A DNA stretch of 64,000 nucleotides, taken from Erythrophleum ivorense (lineage: Eukaryota > Streptophyta > Magnoliopsida > Fabales > Fabaceae). The notes below the pieces were generated by a model. The model saw only the letters and a program-made list of their open reading frames with translations, had not been told where the DNA came from and searched no databases. Location of the stretch: the NCBI GenBank assembly GCA_026724425.1, contig JAIUCV010001108.1, positions 116,771-180,770 of the forward strand, given 5' to 3'. Every line of letters starts with the position of its first letter. The first letter of the stretch is position 1. The position numbers were made by a program, and so were the translations under genes. Positions 21,319 to 33,517 of the stretch are shown piece by piece.

Positions 21319-23016
21319 TGATATACCTCTATTTTGTACCCTTTTTATATGGTTTTACTATGCTTTTTATAAGGTTTTTAAAGGCTTTTTGATCTAAAAA
21401 GGTAGTGTTTATGGATTTATAGTACTTAGAGTCTAAACAGGTCAAAAGATGCATTTTGGAGCAAAACACAGGATTTGGACTTCAAGACCGCTCCAGGACG
21501 TAGCATCAACTTTGGAAGGGCCTTAAAGACATTCTACTCAATGGAATTCATCAAATCCACTTCGCTGAAATGCCTACATGAGTTATATTTGCAATGCAAC
21601 TGGGATCACTCAGTTTGGTCGAGTAGATTGGGAGATATCTCTAATTCCGTGAGACATATCGAAGGAGCTTTCTCGGACTGCATCAGTACATCAAACGGGA
21701 AGCAACGGCATGGAACCTTAAACTCAACGGATTTCAATGAAACTAAGTACCAAGATAGCCAGATGAGTTAGTGTTCCAATGCAGTTGGAATTATGCAATT
21801 TGGATGAGCAGTTTAGAAGATATCACGTTTTGACCAAAGAGTGGTCTAGACAGCCGAAAACCGGACACATCAGCCATCCACATCCGGTCGACCGAAGCCG
21901 GTCGGACAGGGACTCTAAGGCTCCCGACCAACCGGTCGACCGCCCCGCTCGACCACGACTCTCCCGGTCGACCCGACCCCCGCGAACACAAGCCCAATTA
22001 TGCAATTTCAACAATTCTCAGCCCGTTTCACCTAAACCGACCTTGGAAGACCTAGGGCACTATAAGTACACTTTTTTTAGCCTCATTAGAACAGAGAGAC
22101 ACAACAGAGCCGCATAGGAGAGGAGCTACAAGAGAGGGCCGCACTAGGGAGATCCCCTTAGAGGGATTCTCCATTGTTTTACTTCCTTCTCATTGTTTTC
22201 CTTAGGGAGAAGATCCCTTCTTTGTATCTCAATATAGAGAAGATTTCTAAACCCTGTTCTCCTTATAATAATATGATTTCTTTCTCAGATTTGTGCTTGT
22301 TTACTTGCATCATGATTGAGTAGATTTCTAGTTAGGTTTTAAGGTTTCAAAGAGTTCATATGCTGATTATGATTTGATGAATTAACTAGGGATATCATTA
22401 GAGTCTTTGTCTCGTTTTGTTCACTTCTTAATGCTGATTGCTTTACCGCGCATCTAGCAATCCGATCCTAGGTTGATTTGAGCCACGGAAATACTGTATC
22501 ATTCGCCGGACCCATTCTTTAACAAGCTAGGTTTCTTAGACTGCGGAAGTTGATTTACTAAGCCTAGTGAACTGTATCCGAACTTGATCGATTTAATGCT
22601 TGATTAACTATCTAAGGACATACCGAAAGTTTAGCGATTAGATAAGTTATCATAGGAGTCGGAGCCACGGAAGTGGAAAGACTTATTTTCGTGTTTTGTG
22701 TTCTAGACGGATCTTACATCCCATATCCCTACATAGATAGAAATCAATCATCAAACTTATCATCTATGAATCTCTGCGAATTACCTATTGCCTAGCGTGT
22801 CTTTCATATTGAACTTACACCATTTTACTTTGCTTTCATTTAGTTTAGTTAATTAGCATCTTAAAACCCGAAATCCCCTCATTTGTCCTAGCTTGATTAG
22901 ACTCGCATAGCTCGTAGTGCACTTATCTGCTCCTTGTGTTCGATACCCGTTACTACTCTCGATCTGTGCACTTGCAGAATTAGGGGTAGAAATTGGGAAA
23001 AGTTTAATCCCCATCA
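21319..23016 (+). repeat. 5' LTR of C-plus (1,698 bp)
   Basis: TGATATACCTC to AATCCCCATCA. It has only one copy of the GC-rich unit (about 21888-21960), against two in B and three in A. The TATA-like element is TATAAGTA at 22061-22068. The left flank is exon 3 of the Tat antisense gene. Confidence 0.9.
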
Positions 23017-23023
23017 AGCTTTT

Positions 23024-23041
23024 TGGCGCCGTTGCCGGGGA
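23024..23041 (+). other. primer-binding site of C-plus (tRNA-Asp type)
   Basis: TGGCGCCGTTGCCGGGGA, seven bases after the 5' LTR end. Confidence 0.9.
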
Positions 23042-23096
23042 GCAATACAGCTGCCTACGAGTTCCCGAGAATAGCCTAGTCTAGGATTTTCAATTT

Positions 23097-23256
23097 TAGT
23101 AGTTTTTGCATTATCATTATCATTATAGTTTTTGCATTATCATCTTAGTTTTTGCATCATCATCATATATAGTTTTGCATCATAGTTTTATTATCATCAT
23201 CATCATTATAGTTTTGCATCATCATAATCATCCTAGTTTCTGCATTAATCACTTGT
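23097..23256 (+). repeat. imperfect TAGTTTTTGCATCATCAT-type repeats in the C-plus leader
   Basis: About eight degenerate units of TAGTTTTTGCAT followed by CAT/CATTAT runs of variable length. The same array is at 35068-35208 on the minus strand in C-minus with different unit numbers. It lies between the PBS and the gag-region ORF, just ahead of a splice-acceptor-like GTTTCAG at 23301-23307. Confidence 0.75.
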
Positions 23257-23326
23257 TTTAGTTTTTGTTTAAATTTTTCTTTAAGCCTTTATCTTTGTGT
23301 GTTTCAGGTTCGAACTTGAGTAAAAG

Positions 23327-24787
23327 ATGAAAGCTATGATCTATGGCCAGACCCAAGATTATGTCCTCCTAAGGCGTGCCCCTTACTACCAAGAAACCAT
23401 TGGAGATTTTGCAAAGGAGCAGTCACAAGAAGTTAACTATCTTGATGATTTCATTTACCCTCCTGACTTCCAGCAGCAAGCACCACGATTTCAGCAGCAA
23501 GGGAATCAATTCCAGCCTATGCAGCAGTACAATGAACAAGGCATGTACCCCATGCAGAAATCTTACAACTTTCCTCCAACCACACCTTATCCGGTTCAGC
23601 AAAATAGCAAGATTCAAGCAATGTTTCAGCAGATCGTGGATGATCAAAAACAGAGCATTAAGGTCTTGAATGAGAGGATGGAAATATTGGTCAACAGTTT
23701 CATTATCAAGAACGAGTCTCTCGCTGGTCGAATCAAGAAGCTTCACACCCAAATTGCTCAAACCGAAGAGTTAAAAAGACAAGAGATGGAGGAAAAGAAA
23801 GCTTTTTGTAAAGTCATCCCTACAAGAGAAGCTGAGTTCGTGCCCACCCATACACCACCCCAAACTGCTGTTAACATGGCTACAAGGCCAGAACAAGAGC
23901 ATTTCTCCTTGGACTCAACCGGAGGTTAAAAGCCGAAGCCACTCAAGCGGAAGCTTGGATTACCTTGCATCATTAATGGAGTTTTGTTCAAGGATTCCTT
24001 ATGTGACACAGAATCTCACATTAACATCATGTCTAAAGGAATAGCAAAGAAGGTTGGGATTGAAGAAATGAAACCCTCTAAGACACCCATGCCGTTTGGA
24101 GAGGATCCATCTATTATCTCACATGGTTTCATCTCGGATCTTCCACTATCCATCGGAGATCATGTCTTCAAGGCTGATTTCCACATCTTAGAGATGAAAG
24201 ATGACCTTCACAAGCCACTGATATTTGGTTCATCATTTCTTCATGCCAATAGAGCTTTCGTGGAGCATTTGAATCAAAGAGTTTATCTCCCCAAACCCAA
24301 AAAAGACAACTATCTGGTGGTTCCTATCAAAAGCACTCATTCTGCAGATGTATGTGCTAGAAAGGAGCCAATATCAGAGCCTAATAATGACCAAGAGGAG
24401 TTCATAGACGTCATATCAGCAGCCCCTCTCATCATACCTAAGGAAGTTGTTATACCAGCAAAGGCCAAGTGCATTGAGGTTTCAAGTCCAAGCAAAATTT
24501 TGACACCAAGGGAGTATAAGGAGGACGTTATTGATGCCACACCACAGCCTACAAGGTCTTCAAGATGCTTCTCTAAGTTCAGAATCAGTTCCTCAAATAA
24601 GGAAAACGAAGAACCCAACAAAGATAAGCTACACAAGAGGAGGAATCTCTCTCCCGGTATGATTGATTCTTGCAACTACATTCAAGAACTTCAAGATGTC
24701 TATAGGAGGATTTTCAAACCGTCGGGTCCGGAATGTAGAGAAGCAAAAGGAGCCTCAACTCGTCTAGTTGATTCATTGGATAACTAG
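23327..24787 (+). pseudogene. family X C-type protein: coiled coil plus degenerate protease, with nonsense mutation
   Basis: 486 codons, with an in-frame TAA at 23927-23929 where the C-minus copy has Tyr. Part 1 (residues 1-110) is Gln/Pro/Tyr-rich (PPDFQQQ, FQQQGNQF), part 2 (about 110-165) is a predicted coiled coil, and part 3 (from about 205) is a retropepsin-like fold. The protease active site is CDTESHINIMSK, with Glu in place of the catalytic-loop Gly of D-T-G. The tail is Lys-rich. No capsid domain is seen, unlike element A. The start follows a pyrimidine-rich acceptor-like GTTTCAG. Confidence 0.75.
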
Positions 24788-24816
24788 AAAGAGAAAGAGT
24801 CAAGCTAAAAGACTAT

Positions 24817-24844
24817 AAACAAGCGCTATATGGGAGGCAACCCA
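24817..24844 (+). promoter_or_regulatory. conserved post-gag hairpin box, copy 3 (C-plus)
   Basis: AAACAAGCGCT, then TATGGGAGGCAACCCATA, 29 bp after the ORF stop. Confidence 0.75.
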
Positions 24845-26723
24845 TAAGATCATTTCTCTCCCTTTTTACTTTTTTGTTTTAGTTTAATGGTTTTTGTTTT
24901 GTTTTTGAAGTTTTGGATACAGAGATTTGAGAATCTAGCATGAAAATTTGAGAAGAAACCTAGAAAATGAAGAAAGGAGCAATCGAGTGGCCGGACCAAT
25001 AGAGTAGAAGCAACACAGCCAAGCTCGGTTGACCAAACTCGGTCGATCAGGGGATCCAAGGACCTCGCTCGACCGGCCAGCCAAGCTACCTGGTCGACCA
25101 AGCACGTTCGAGCAGGAGCTCGAAGAGATTCGGTCAATCGGTCGACCAAAACATTCCAGGTCGACCAAACCAATCGACCGAACTACCATCCATTCCGTCC
25201 CATCATCCCATTCCACCATACCATCCCATACCACCCATTCCGTCCCATCATCCCACCCCACCATCCCACTAATCCCATCACACCATCCCATCCTATCCCA
25301 CTTATCCCATCCCACCTCGCCACCACCTATCCCACTTCACCCTTTGTCCAGCATCCATTCCAAAGTCCCAAAAACACATCAACAATGATTGTGGCATGAT
25401 ATCACCATGATCACTCATCCGTTTGCTTCAAGTCCAAGGCTAATCCCACCTATGCCTCACCTTAGGCGGTACTTAAAGAGATTTTACCGTGGACGCATGG
25501 TACTTGATCATCTTAGCCGAGATACAAGCCATTATTTGGAGTTCATTCAAACGCAACGTGGGAGAAGGTTTGCCATGCTTATCTCAAAGGACAAGGACAG
25601 CCACATACCACCAATGGGTCGTTTCTTCATGGACTTACTGTCTAATCAGGTTACATCTTTCCTCTCATTCCCAAACGCCTTACTACCTCTTTCTTTTACC
25701 TCCCTTAATCGGATTTGCTTTCACCGGGACGGTGCAAGTTAAGTCTGGGGTGATTGTCGGTACTAATGCGTTTGTTCATGTCTTGTCTTCATCTTATATC
25801 TATTTCTCTTATCAACCTTTTTCAAAACTTCTGTTTTATTGAGTCAAAACCTTAGTTGGAAATTATGATTTATCTCTATGATTCTCCGGTGTTGTGCTAA
25901 CAATCTATGACCCTAGAGCGGACATCAGTTGCAGACATAAGCCTAACAGAACGTCTAACGGTGGATCGACCTACTGACTTGGCAACATTTCTAAGGTACC
26001 CGGACAATCTAACGTTAACTCCACCCTAATCAACCTAGTTTTTCTTGTCAAGGGACTTGGCATACATATGAGTCGTTCCTCACTTGATCTCAAAAGGGTG
26101 TGTCCAATACAAAGTGCAGTTCTCCTCTCTCTCAGAAAAATGAAAATCAAAAGCTTTTAAGCACAAGGAAAACGTGTAAGCAAGAGGAATGCATACGTCT
26201 GCACCTTCTTGTCTTATGGAGACCTACCAAAAACAAGGAAAAAGCAAAAGCCTATCCTATGTTACTCCCCAAAAGAAAAAGAAAGGGAAGAAGGATCGAT
26301 AGAAAAAATAAAATGATACCCTAGAAAAGTAGGGAAAGATCGATCCTTCAAAAGAAAAGAGAGAGGAAAAGAACTCAAAAGCTTCAAAAAGGACTATCCT
26401 GGAGAGACTCAAGTGGGTAAGAACAAGTGCTTAATGATCGATATTCCCTTGATAAAGACCGCACGTTTTAAATTTATGCAAGGAGTTAACAATGGAAAGT
26501 CTGGAATGCTGGATGAGACTAGTTGAGTTTGGTATGGTTCGCTAAGCTTGCCGAGTATTATGTGAAGCTAGTCTAACATTGGTTATGTTTTTAGTGGAAT
26601 ACAGGAGAGGAATCCACCACAGGTTTCTCAGAAAATATAAGGAGTTTCTACGTTTTCAAACCTCTTTCTCCGATTTGGATTCTATTTGCTTGAGGACAAG
26701 CAAAGATCTAAGTCTGGGCGAGT
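24845..26723 (+). other. 3' noncoding interior of C-plus
   Basis: Contains GGTCGACC-type palindromes (25025-25190), a CATCCCA-rich low-complexity tract (25190-25330), a 112-codon frame at 25407-25742, the internal polypurine-like motif (25738-25753, with one T breaking the G run), the conserved block shared with B and A, and the LTR-adjacent polypurine tract ending at 26722, here GGGCGAG instead of GGGGGAG. Confidence 0.7.
25407..25742 (+). CDS. small hypothetical ORF, 111 aa, shared by C-plus and C-minus
   Basis: Open frame starting MITHPFASSP with a basic centre (RRYLKRFYRGR). The minus-strand copy at 32454-32897 is also open over the same residues, but the two differ near the end and in length. 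A and B do not carry it. No domain is recognised; the conservation may only reflect recent common ancestry. Weak call. Confidence 0.25.
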   Translation: MITHPFASSPRLIPPMPHLRRYLKRFYRGRMVLDHLSRDTSHYLEFIQTQRGRRFAMLISKDKDSHIPPMGRFFMDLLSNQVTSFLSFPNALLPLSFTSLNRICFHRDGAS

Positions 26724-28366
26724 TGATATACCTCTATTTTGTACCCTTTTTATATGGTTTTACTATGCTTTTTATAAGGTTTTTAAAGGCTTTTTGATCT
26801 AAAAAGGTAGTTTTTATGGATTTATAGTACTTAGAGTCTAAACAGGTCAAAAGATGCATTTTGGAGCAAAACACAAGATTTGGACTTCATGACCTCTCCA
26901 GGACGTAGCATCAACTTTGGAAGGGCCTTAAAGACATTCTACTCAATGGAATTCATCAAATCCACTTTGCTGCGATGCCTACATGAGTTAGATTTGCAAT
27001 GCAACTGGGATCACTCAGTTTGGTCGAGTAGATTGGGAGATATCTCTATTTCCGTGAGACATATCGAAGGAGCTTTCTCGGACTGCATCAGTACATCAAA
27101 CGGGAAGCAACGGCATGGAACCTTAAACTCAACTGATTTCAATGAAACTAGGCACCAACATAGCCAGATGAGTTAGTGTTCCAATGCAGTTGGAATTATG
27201 CAATTTGGATGAGCAGTTTAGAAGATATCACGTTTTGACCAAAGAGTGGTCTAGACAGCCGAAAACCGGACACATCAGCCATCCACATCCGGTCGACCGA
27301 AGCCGGTCGGACAGGGACTCTAAGGCTCCCGACCGACCGGTCGACCGCCCCGCTCGACCACGACTCTCCCGGTCGACCCGACCCTGCGAACACAAGCCCA
27401 ATTATGCAATTTCAACAATTCTCAGCCCGTTTCACCTAAACCGACCTTGGAAGACCTAGGGCACTATAAGTACACTTTTTGTAGCCTCATTAGAACAGAG
27501 AGACACAACAGAGCCGCACAGGAGAGGAGCCACAAGAGAGGGCCACACTAGGGAGATCCCCTTAGAGGGATTCTCCATTGTTTTACTTCCTTCTCATTGT
27601 TTTCCTTAGGGAGAAGATCCCTTCTTTGTATCTCAATATAGAGAAGATTTCTAAACCCTGTTCTCCTTATAATAATATGATTTCTTTCTCAGATTTGTGC
27701 TTGTTTACTTGCATCATGATTGAGTAGATTTCTAGTTAGGTTTTAGGGTTTCAAAGAGTTCATATGCTGATTATGATTTGATGAATTAACTAGGGATATC
27801 ATTAGAGTCTTTGTCTCGTTTTGTTCACTTATTAATGCTGATTGCTTTACCGCGCATCTAGCAATCCGATCCTAGGTTGATTTGAGCCACGGAAGTGCTG
27901 TATCATTCGCCGGACCCATTCTTTGACAAGCTAGGTTTCTTAGACTGCGGAAGTTGATTTACTAAGCCTAGTGAACTGTATCTGAACCTGATCGATTTAA
28001 TGCTTGATTAACTATCTAAGGACATACCGAAAGTTTAGCGATTAGATAAGTTATCATAGGAGTCGGAGCCACGGAAGTGGAAAGACTTATTTTCGTGTTT
28101 TGTGTTCTAGACGGATCTTACATCCCATATCCCTACATATATAGAAATCAATCATCAAACTTATCATCTATGAATCTCTGCGAATTACCTATTGCCTAGC
28201 GTCTCTTTCATATTGAACTTACACCATTTTACTTTGCTTTCCTTTAGTTTAGTTAATTAGCATCTTAAAACCCGAAATCCCCTCATTTGTCCTAGCTTGA
28301 TTAGACTCGCATAGCTCGTTGTGCACTTATCTGCTCCTTGTGTTCGATACCCGTTACTACTCTCGA
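26724..28366 (+). repeat. 3' LTR of C-plus, truncated by 54 bp at the fusion point
   Basis: TGATATACCTC start after the polypurine tract. The sequence runs to CTACTCTCGA at 28366, where the intact LTR would continue TCTGTGCAC. From there the reverse-oriented LTR of C-minus begins. Confidence 0.9.
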
Positions 28367-29960
28367 GCTATGCGAGTCTAATCAAGCTAGGACAAATGAG
28401 GGGATTTCGGGTTTTAAGATGCTAATTAACTAAATTAAATGAAAGCAAAGTAAAACGGTGTAAGTTCACTATGAAAGAGACGCTAGGCAATAGGTAATTC
28501 GCAGAGATTCATAGATGATAAGTTTGATGATTGATTTCTATATATGTAGGGATATGGGATGTAAGATCCGTCTAGAACACAAAACACGAAAATAAGTCTT
28601 TCCACTTCCGTGGCTCCGACTCCTATGATAACTTATCTAATCGCTAAACTTTCGGTATGTCCTTAGATAGTTAATCAAGCATTAAATCGATCAGGTTCGG
28701 ATACAGTTCACTAGGCTTAGTAAATCAACTTCCGCAGTCTAAGAAACCTAGCTTGTCAAAGAATAGGTCCGGCGAATGGTACAGCACTTCCGTGGCTCAA
28801 ATCAACCTAGGATCGGATTGCTAGATGCGCGGTAAAGCAATCAGTATTAATAAGTGAACAAAACGAGACAAAGACTCTAATGATATCCCTAGTTAATATA
28901 TCAAATCATAATCAGCATATGAACTCTTTGAAACCCTAAAACCTAACTAGAAATCTACTCAATCATGATGCAAGTAAACAAGCACAAATCTGAGAAAGAA
29001 ATCATATTATTATAAGGAGAACAGGGTTTAGAAATCTTCTCTATATTGAGAAACAAAGAAGGGATGTTCTCCCTAAGGAAAAAAATGAGAAGCAAGTAAA
29101 ACAATGGAGAATCCCTCTAAGGGGATCTCCCTAGTGCGGCCCTCTCTTGTGGCTCCTCTCCTGTGCGGCTCTGTTGTGTCTCTCTGTTCTAATGAGGCTA
29201 AAAAAAGTGTACTTATAGTGCCCTAGGTCTTCCAAGGTCGGTTTAGGTGAAACGGGCTGAGAATTGTTGAAATTGCATAATTGGGCTTGTGTTCGCGGGG
29301 TCGGGTTGACCGGGCGAGTCGTGGTCGAGCGGGGGCGGTCGACCGGTCGGTCGGGAGCCTTAGAGTCCCTGTCCGACCGGCTTCGGTCGACCGGATGTGG
29401 ATGGCTGATGTGTCCGGTTTTCGGCTGTCTAGACCACTCTTTGGTCAAAACGTGATATCTTCTAAACTGCTCATCCAAATTGCATAATTCCAACTGCATT
29501 GGAACACTAACTCATCTGGCTATGTTGGTGCCTTGTTTCATTGAAATCCGTTGAGTTTAAGGTTCCATGCCGTTGCTTCCCGTTTGATGTACTGATGCAG
29601 TCCGAGAAAGCTCTTTCGTATATGTCTCACGGAAATAGAGATAACTACCAATCTACTCGGCCAAACTGAGTGATTCCAGTTGTATTGCAAAGATAACTCA
29701 TGTAGGCATCGCGTCGAAGTAGATTTGATGAATTCCATTGAGTAAAATGTCTTTAAGGCCCTTCCAAAGTTGATGCTACGTCCTGGAGCGGTCTTGAAGT
29801 CCAAATCCTGTGTTTTGCTCCAAAATGCATCTTTTGACCTGTTTAGACTCTAAGTACTATAAATCCATAAAAACTACCTTTTTAGATCAGAAAGCCTTTA
29901 AAAACCTTATAAAAAGCATAGTAAAACCATATAAAAAGGGTACAAAATAGAGGTATATCA
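28364..29960 (-). repeat. 3' LTR of C-minus, truncated at the fusion point
   Basis: Reverse complement begins TGATATACCTC at 29960 and stops at CGAGCTATGCG (28364), 102 bases short of the LTR end. CGA at 28364-28366 is shared with the end of the C-plus LTR, a three-base microhomology. Confidence 0.9.
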
Positions 29961-30515
29961 ACTCCCCCAGACTTAGATCTTTGCTTGTCCTCAAGCAAAT
30001 CGAATCCAAACTAGTGAAGAGGTTTTGAAATCATGAAAACTCACTTATCCTTTAGAACTTGTATCTACCATTGCTCTGCTTTCATTTGGAGCAAAACCAA
30101 CTGTGAATCTAGCTTTCCCGTACTGACCTTAAGCTTAGCGAACCATACCGGACCCAGCATATCTCATCCAGCACTCCAAACTTTCCATTGTCAACTCCTT
30201 ACAGTATTTAAAACGTGCGGTCTTTATCAAGGGAGTATTGATCACAGAGCATTGACTCTTACCCATCCAAGTGTTTGCCAAGACAGTCCTTTTTAGCACA
30301 TCCAGTTCCATTCCTCTCTTTTTCTCTCTTTTTCTTTTGAAGGATCGATCTTTCCCTACTTTTCTAGGGTATCATTTTATTTTTTCTATCGATCCTTCTT
30401 CCCTTTGAATCTTTTTCTTTTGTGGGAATATCATAGGATAGGCTTTTGCTTTTCCTTGTTTGAGTAGGTCTCCATAAGACAAGAAGGTGCAGACGTATGC
30501 ATTCCTCTTGCTTAC
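29961..30515 (-). other. 3' interior of C-minus next to the LTR
   Basis: Reverse-complement polypurine tract (29961-29975) and diverged copies of the conserved block seen in A, B and C-plus. No gene. It ends at the target-site base before the solo LTR. Confidence 0.7.
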
Positions 30516-32119
30516 TGATGTACACATATTTAGCCTTGTTTTAGCATCATTTATTCATCACTTCTGCATTCATATAACACCACATCATCACGTTTCACTT
30601 CCATTTGCATTCACTTTCCGCACTTCGTAGCGTTCGCATAAGCATTGCACGTTTCGTCGCATTTGTGTTTGTTATCAGGTACATTTGGAGCTTTGGAGGA
30701 TGCCTTGAAGATGGAGGATGATTGCCTGATCAAGCAGTGATGAAGAGGAGTCTGGAAACGACGGCTTGGAGAACAAGGAACAGTCAACTCGACGTACTCC
30801 AGACATGCACGTCGAGTTGGCACATCGAGTCGGAACACGGAACAGCCAACTCGACGTAGTCCAGACATGCACGTCGAGTTGGCACATCGAGTCGGAGCTA
30901 AAGGTGCATCCTTTAGGTGAACTCGACGTGAGCCAGACATGCACGTCGAGTTGGCACATCGAGTCGGAGCCAAAGGTGCAACCTTTAGGAGCACTCGACG
31001 AGTTCCACACATACACGTCGAGTCCACACGCGCGTGACCTATTTTACCTTTTCTGTAACCTAAGTATAAGTACTCTGTAATGTGAGATTAGACGGATCTT
31101 AATTTTTATTCCTGCTTTTAACTTTCAGAAAAACACAAAATCGCCTCTGTAGTGTTCTTGATTTGCATTCCAGATTCCTTCTAAGTTTTAATCAATTTGT
31201 GCTTGCTTCCTTCTTTGAACTTGATTGCTTCCTTTCTGTCTATCTTCTGATGCTAGTTTCACAGCTTTCCGAGTTCGACTTGATGAAGTCGGTTTCTGAG
31301 TAGTGTTCTTAGAATCCTAAGGATGGGTTAGATTAGTGAAGATCCATGGTTACCTAGAGTGTTTAAGCCTTGATTTCATAGTTTCCCTTCTTGATTAGTG
31401 TTCTTAATGCTGATTCCTTCTTGATCATTTGGAATCCGAAGCTAGGCATTTCAGCACCCAGAAGGTGTTTGATGAAATGCCTGAACCAGCTTTTACAAGA
31501 AATTTGCATATCATACCTAGGATACTAGCGTTTTTGATTGCACTTTAGCATTTGCGAACTGATTCCTAATGCTTGTTGGTGTGGATTTCGCCATGAGAGT
31601 GGGTCAGGAACACACACCAACTCGATAGCTTCTGCCACGAGAGTGGATTAGCTTGCTATCGAGTTCGCAGCCAAGGGAACAGCTCTGTCTGAGTTTTGTT
31701 GAACACCATAGTGTTGACCATGGAATTTCATTGATCCATAACACCCATTCTTAGGATCCTTCGTTTAATTAGTTTTTGATCTTGATTTTAAATCTTAAAG
31801 CTTCTTTCCTTTTTATCTTGTTGCATTTGTTCTTTCTACCTTCTGGTTCATAGTTTAAACATCATTGCATTTCACCTTTGTTCACTTGATAGCGTCGCGT
31901 CTGGACGCCGCGAAGTACCATTTCATTATGTTATTTGCATTTCCATTTCTGTCTTTAGGTTGATAGTTTAGAATTCACACCCTTGCATTTGGCTTGACTT
32001 ACCTTCACTCGATCACGTCCTGATTGCATAGCATCTCGCCCATTTGGATTTGACAACTTCTTACACTGCAACGTCATGATAGTGTAGATAGGTTAATTCG
32101 TAGTAAAATCCTACTATCA
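30516..32119 (+). mobile_element. solo LTR, 1,604 bp, with 5-bp target duplication CTTAC
   Basis: Starts TGATGTACAC and ends CTACTATCA, with CTTAC on both sides (30511-30515 and 32120-32124). Removing it gives back the sequence found uninterrupted in C-plus. It shows no similarity to the X, Y or Z LTRs. A TATA-like AAGTATAAGTA lies near 31060. No PBS, polypurine tract or coding sequence is present, so it is the product of LTR-LTR recombination. Strand is tentative, from the TATA-like site. The superfamily cannot be assigned from the LTR alone. Confidence 0.85.
30788..31021 (+). repeat. hairpin-forming tandem repeat inside the solo LTR, four units
   Basis: Units start CTCGACG at 30788, 30850, 30922 and 30994 (spacing 62, 72, 72). 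Each holds CTCGACGT and ACGTCGAG around CCAGACATGC, so each unit folds on itself, followed by TTGGCACATCGAGTCGG. The array lies just upstream of the TATA-like element. Confidence 0.85.
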
Positions 32120-32124
32120 CTTAC

Positions 32125-33460
32125 ACGTTTTCCTTATGCTTAAAAGCTTTTGATTTATTTTGCAGATGAGAGAGAGGTGGACTGTATCTTTGGTGGACAT
32201 GTCTCAACTAGACCGGGATGAGGAATCGGCTCATATGTATCTCAAGCCCCTTGACAAGAAAAATTAAAAGTTCAATTAGGTGGTGGAGTTAACTTTAGAT
32301 TGTCCGGGTACCTTAGAAATCTTGCCAAATCAGTAGGTCGATCCACCCTCAGTGGTTCCGTTGGGCATTGTTCGGTGTCAATATTCGCCTTTGTGATCAC
32401 AACAGCTTTGGCATGATAAGGTAAGCTCATAGGATAGATCATAGTTTCCTAACTTATTTTGACTCAATAAAACAGAAGTTTTGAAAAGGTGGAAAAGAGA
32501 AAAAGATATAAGATGAAGAGAAGACATGAACAAACGCATTAGTACCGACAATCCCCCCAGACTTAACTTGCACCGTCCGGTGAAAGCAAATCCGATTAAG
32601 GGAGGTAAAAGAAAGAGGTAGTAAGGCGTTTCTGAATGAGAGGAAAGATGTAACCTGATTAGACAGTAAATCCATGAAGAAACGACCCATTGGTGGTATG
32701 TGGCTGTCCTTGTCCTTTGAGATAAGCATGGCAAACCTTCTCCCACGTTGCGTTTGAATGAACTCCAAATAATGGCTTGTATCCCGGCTAAGATGATCAA
32801 GTACCAAGCGTCCACGGTAAAATCTCTTTAAGTACCACCTAAGGTGAGGCATAGGTGGGATTAGCCTTGGACTTGAAGCAAACGGATGAGTGATCATGGT
32901 GATATCATGCCACAGTCATTGTTGATGTGTTTTTGGGACTTTGGAATGGATGCTGGACAAAGGGTGAAGTGGGATAGGTGGTGGCGAGGTGGGATGGGAT
33001 AAGTGAGATAGGATGGGATGGTGTGATGGGATTAGTGGGATGGTGGGATGGGATGATGGGACGGAATGGGTGGTATGGGATGGTATGGTGGAATGGGATG
33101 ATGGGACGGAATGGATGGTAGTTCGGTCGATTGGTTTGGTCGACCTAGAATGTTTTGGTCGACCGATCGACCGAATCTCTTGGAGCTCCTGCTCGAACGT
33201 GCTTGGTCGACCAGGTAGCTTGGCTGGCCGGTCGAGCGAGGTCCTTGGATCCCCTGATCGACCGAGTTTGGTCGACCGAGCTTGGCTGTGTTGCTTCTAC
33301 TCTATTGGTCCGGCCACTCGATTGCTCCTTTCTTCATTTTCTAGGTTTCTTCTCAAATTTTCATGCTAGATTCTCAAATCTCTGTATCCAAAACTTCAAA
33401 AACAAAACAAAAACCATTAAACTAAAACAAAAAAGTAAAAAAAGGAGAGAAATGACCTTA
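32125..33460 (-). other. noncoding interior of C-minus between solo LTR and hairpin box
   Basis: Minus-strand counterpart of 24845-26150: GGTCGACC palindromes (33120-33290), a GGGATGG-rich low-complexity tract (32940-33110), a possible small ORF (32454-32897) and the internal polypurine-like motif (32552-32569). No established gene. Confidence 0.65.
32454..32897 (-). CDS. small hypothetical ORF, 147 aa, C-minus copy
   Basis: Starts MITHPFASSP and is collinear with 25407-25742 for about 100 residues, then diverges because of small indels near the polypurine-like motif. No domain is recognised. Kept as a weak candidate only because both copies stay open. Confidence 0.25.
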   Translation of the reverse strand: MITHPFASSPRLIPPMPHLRWYLKRFYRGRLVLDHLSRDTSHYLEFIQTQRGRRFAMLISKDKDSHIPPMGRFFMDLLSNQVTSFLSFRNALLPLSFTSLNRICFHRTVQVKSGGIVGTNAFVHVFSSSYIFFSFPPFQNFCFIESK

Positions 33461-33488
33461 TGGGTTGCCTCCCATATAGCGCTTGTTT
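33461..33488 (-). promoter_or_regulatory. conserved post-gag hairpin box, copy 4 (C-minus)
   Basis: Reverse complement reads AAACAAGCGCT, then TATGGGAGGCAACCCATA, 29 bp after the stop of the coiled coil-protease gene. Confidence 0.75.
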
Positions 33489-33517
33489 ATAGTCTTTTAG
33501 CTTGACTCTTTCTCTTT

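Larger units (their letters stand above)
21319..28366 (+). mobile_element. family X element C-plus
   Basis: 5' LTR 21319-23016, PBS 23024-23041, one frame 23327-24787 (broken), hairpin box, noncoding 3' interior, 3' LTR 26724-28366 lacking its last 54 bases. It meets the oppositely oriented C-minus at 28364-28366. It has no RT or integrase. Both of its LTRs share variants that C-minus lacks (for example TTTGGTCGAG where C-minus has TTTGGCCGAG), so the two are independent insertions. Confidence 0.85.

Noticed and set aside
30611..31027. 138-codon Cys/Arg-rich frame on the minus strand
   Set aside because: Translation of the tandem repeat in the solo LTR.
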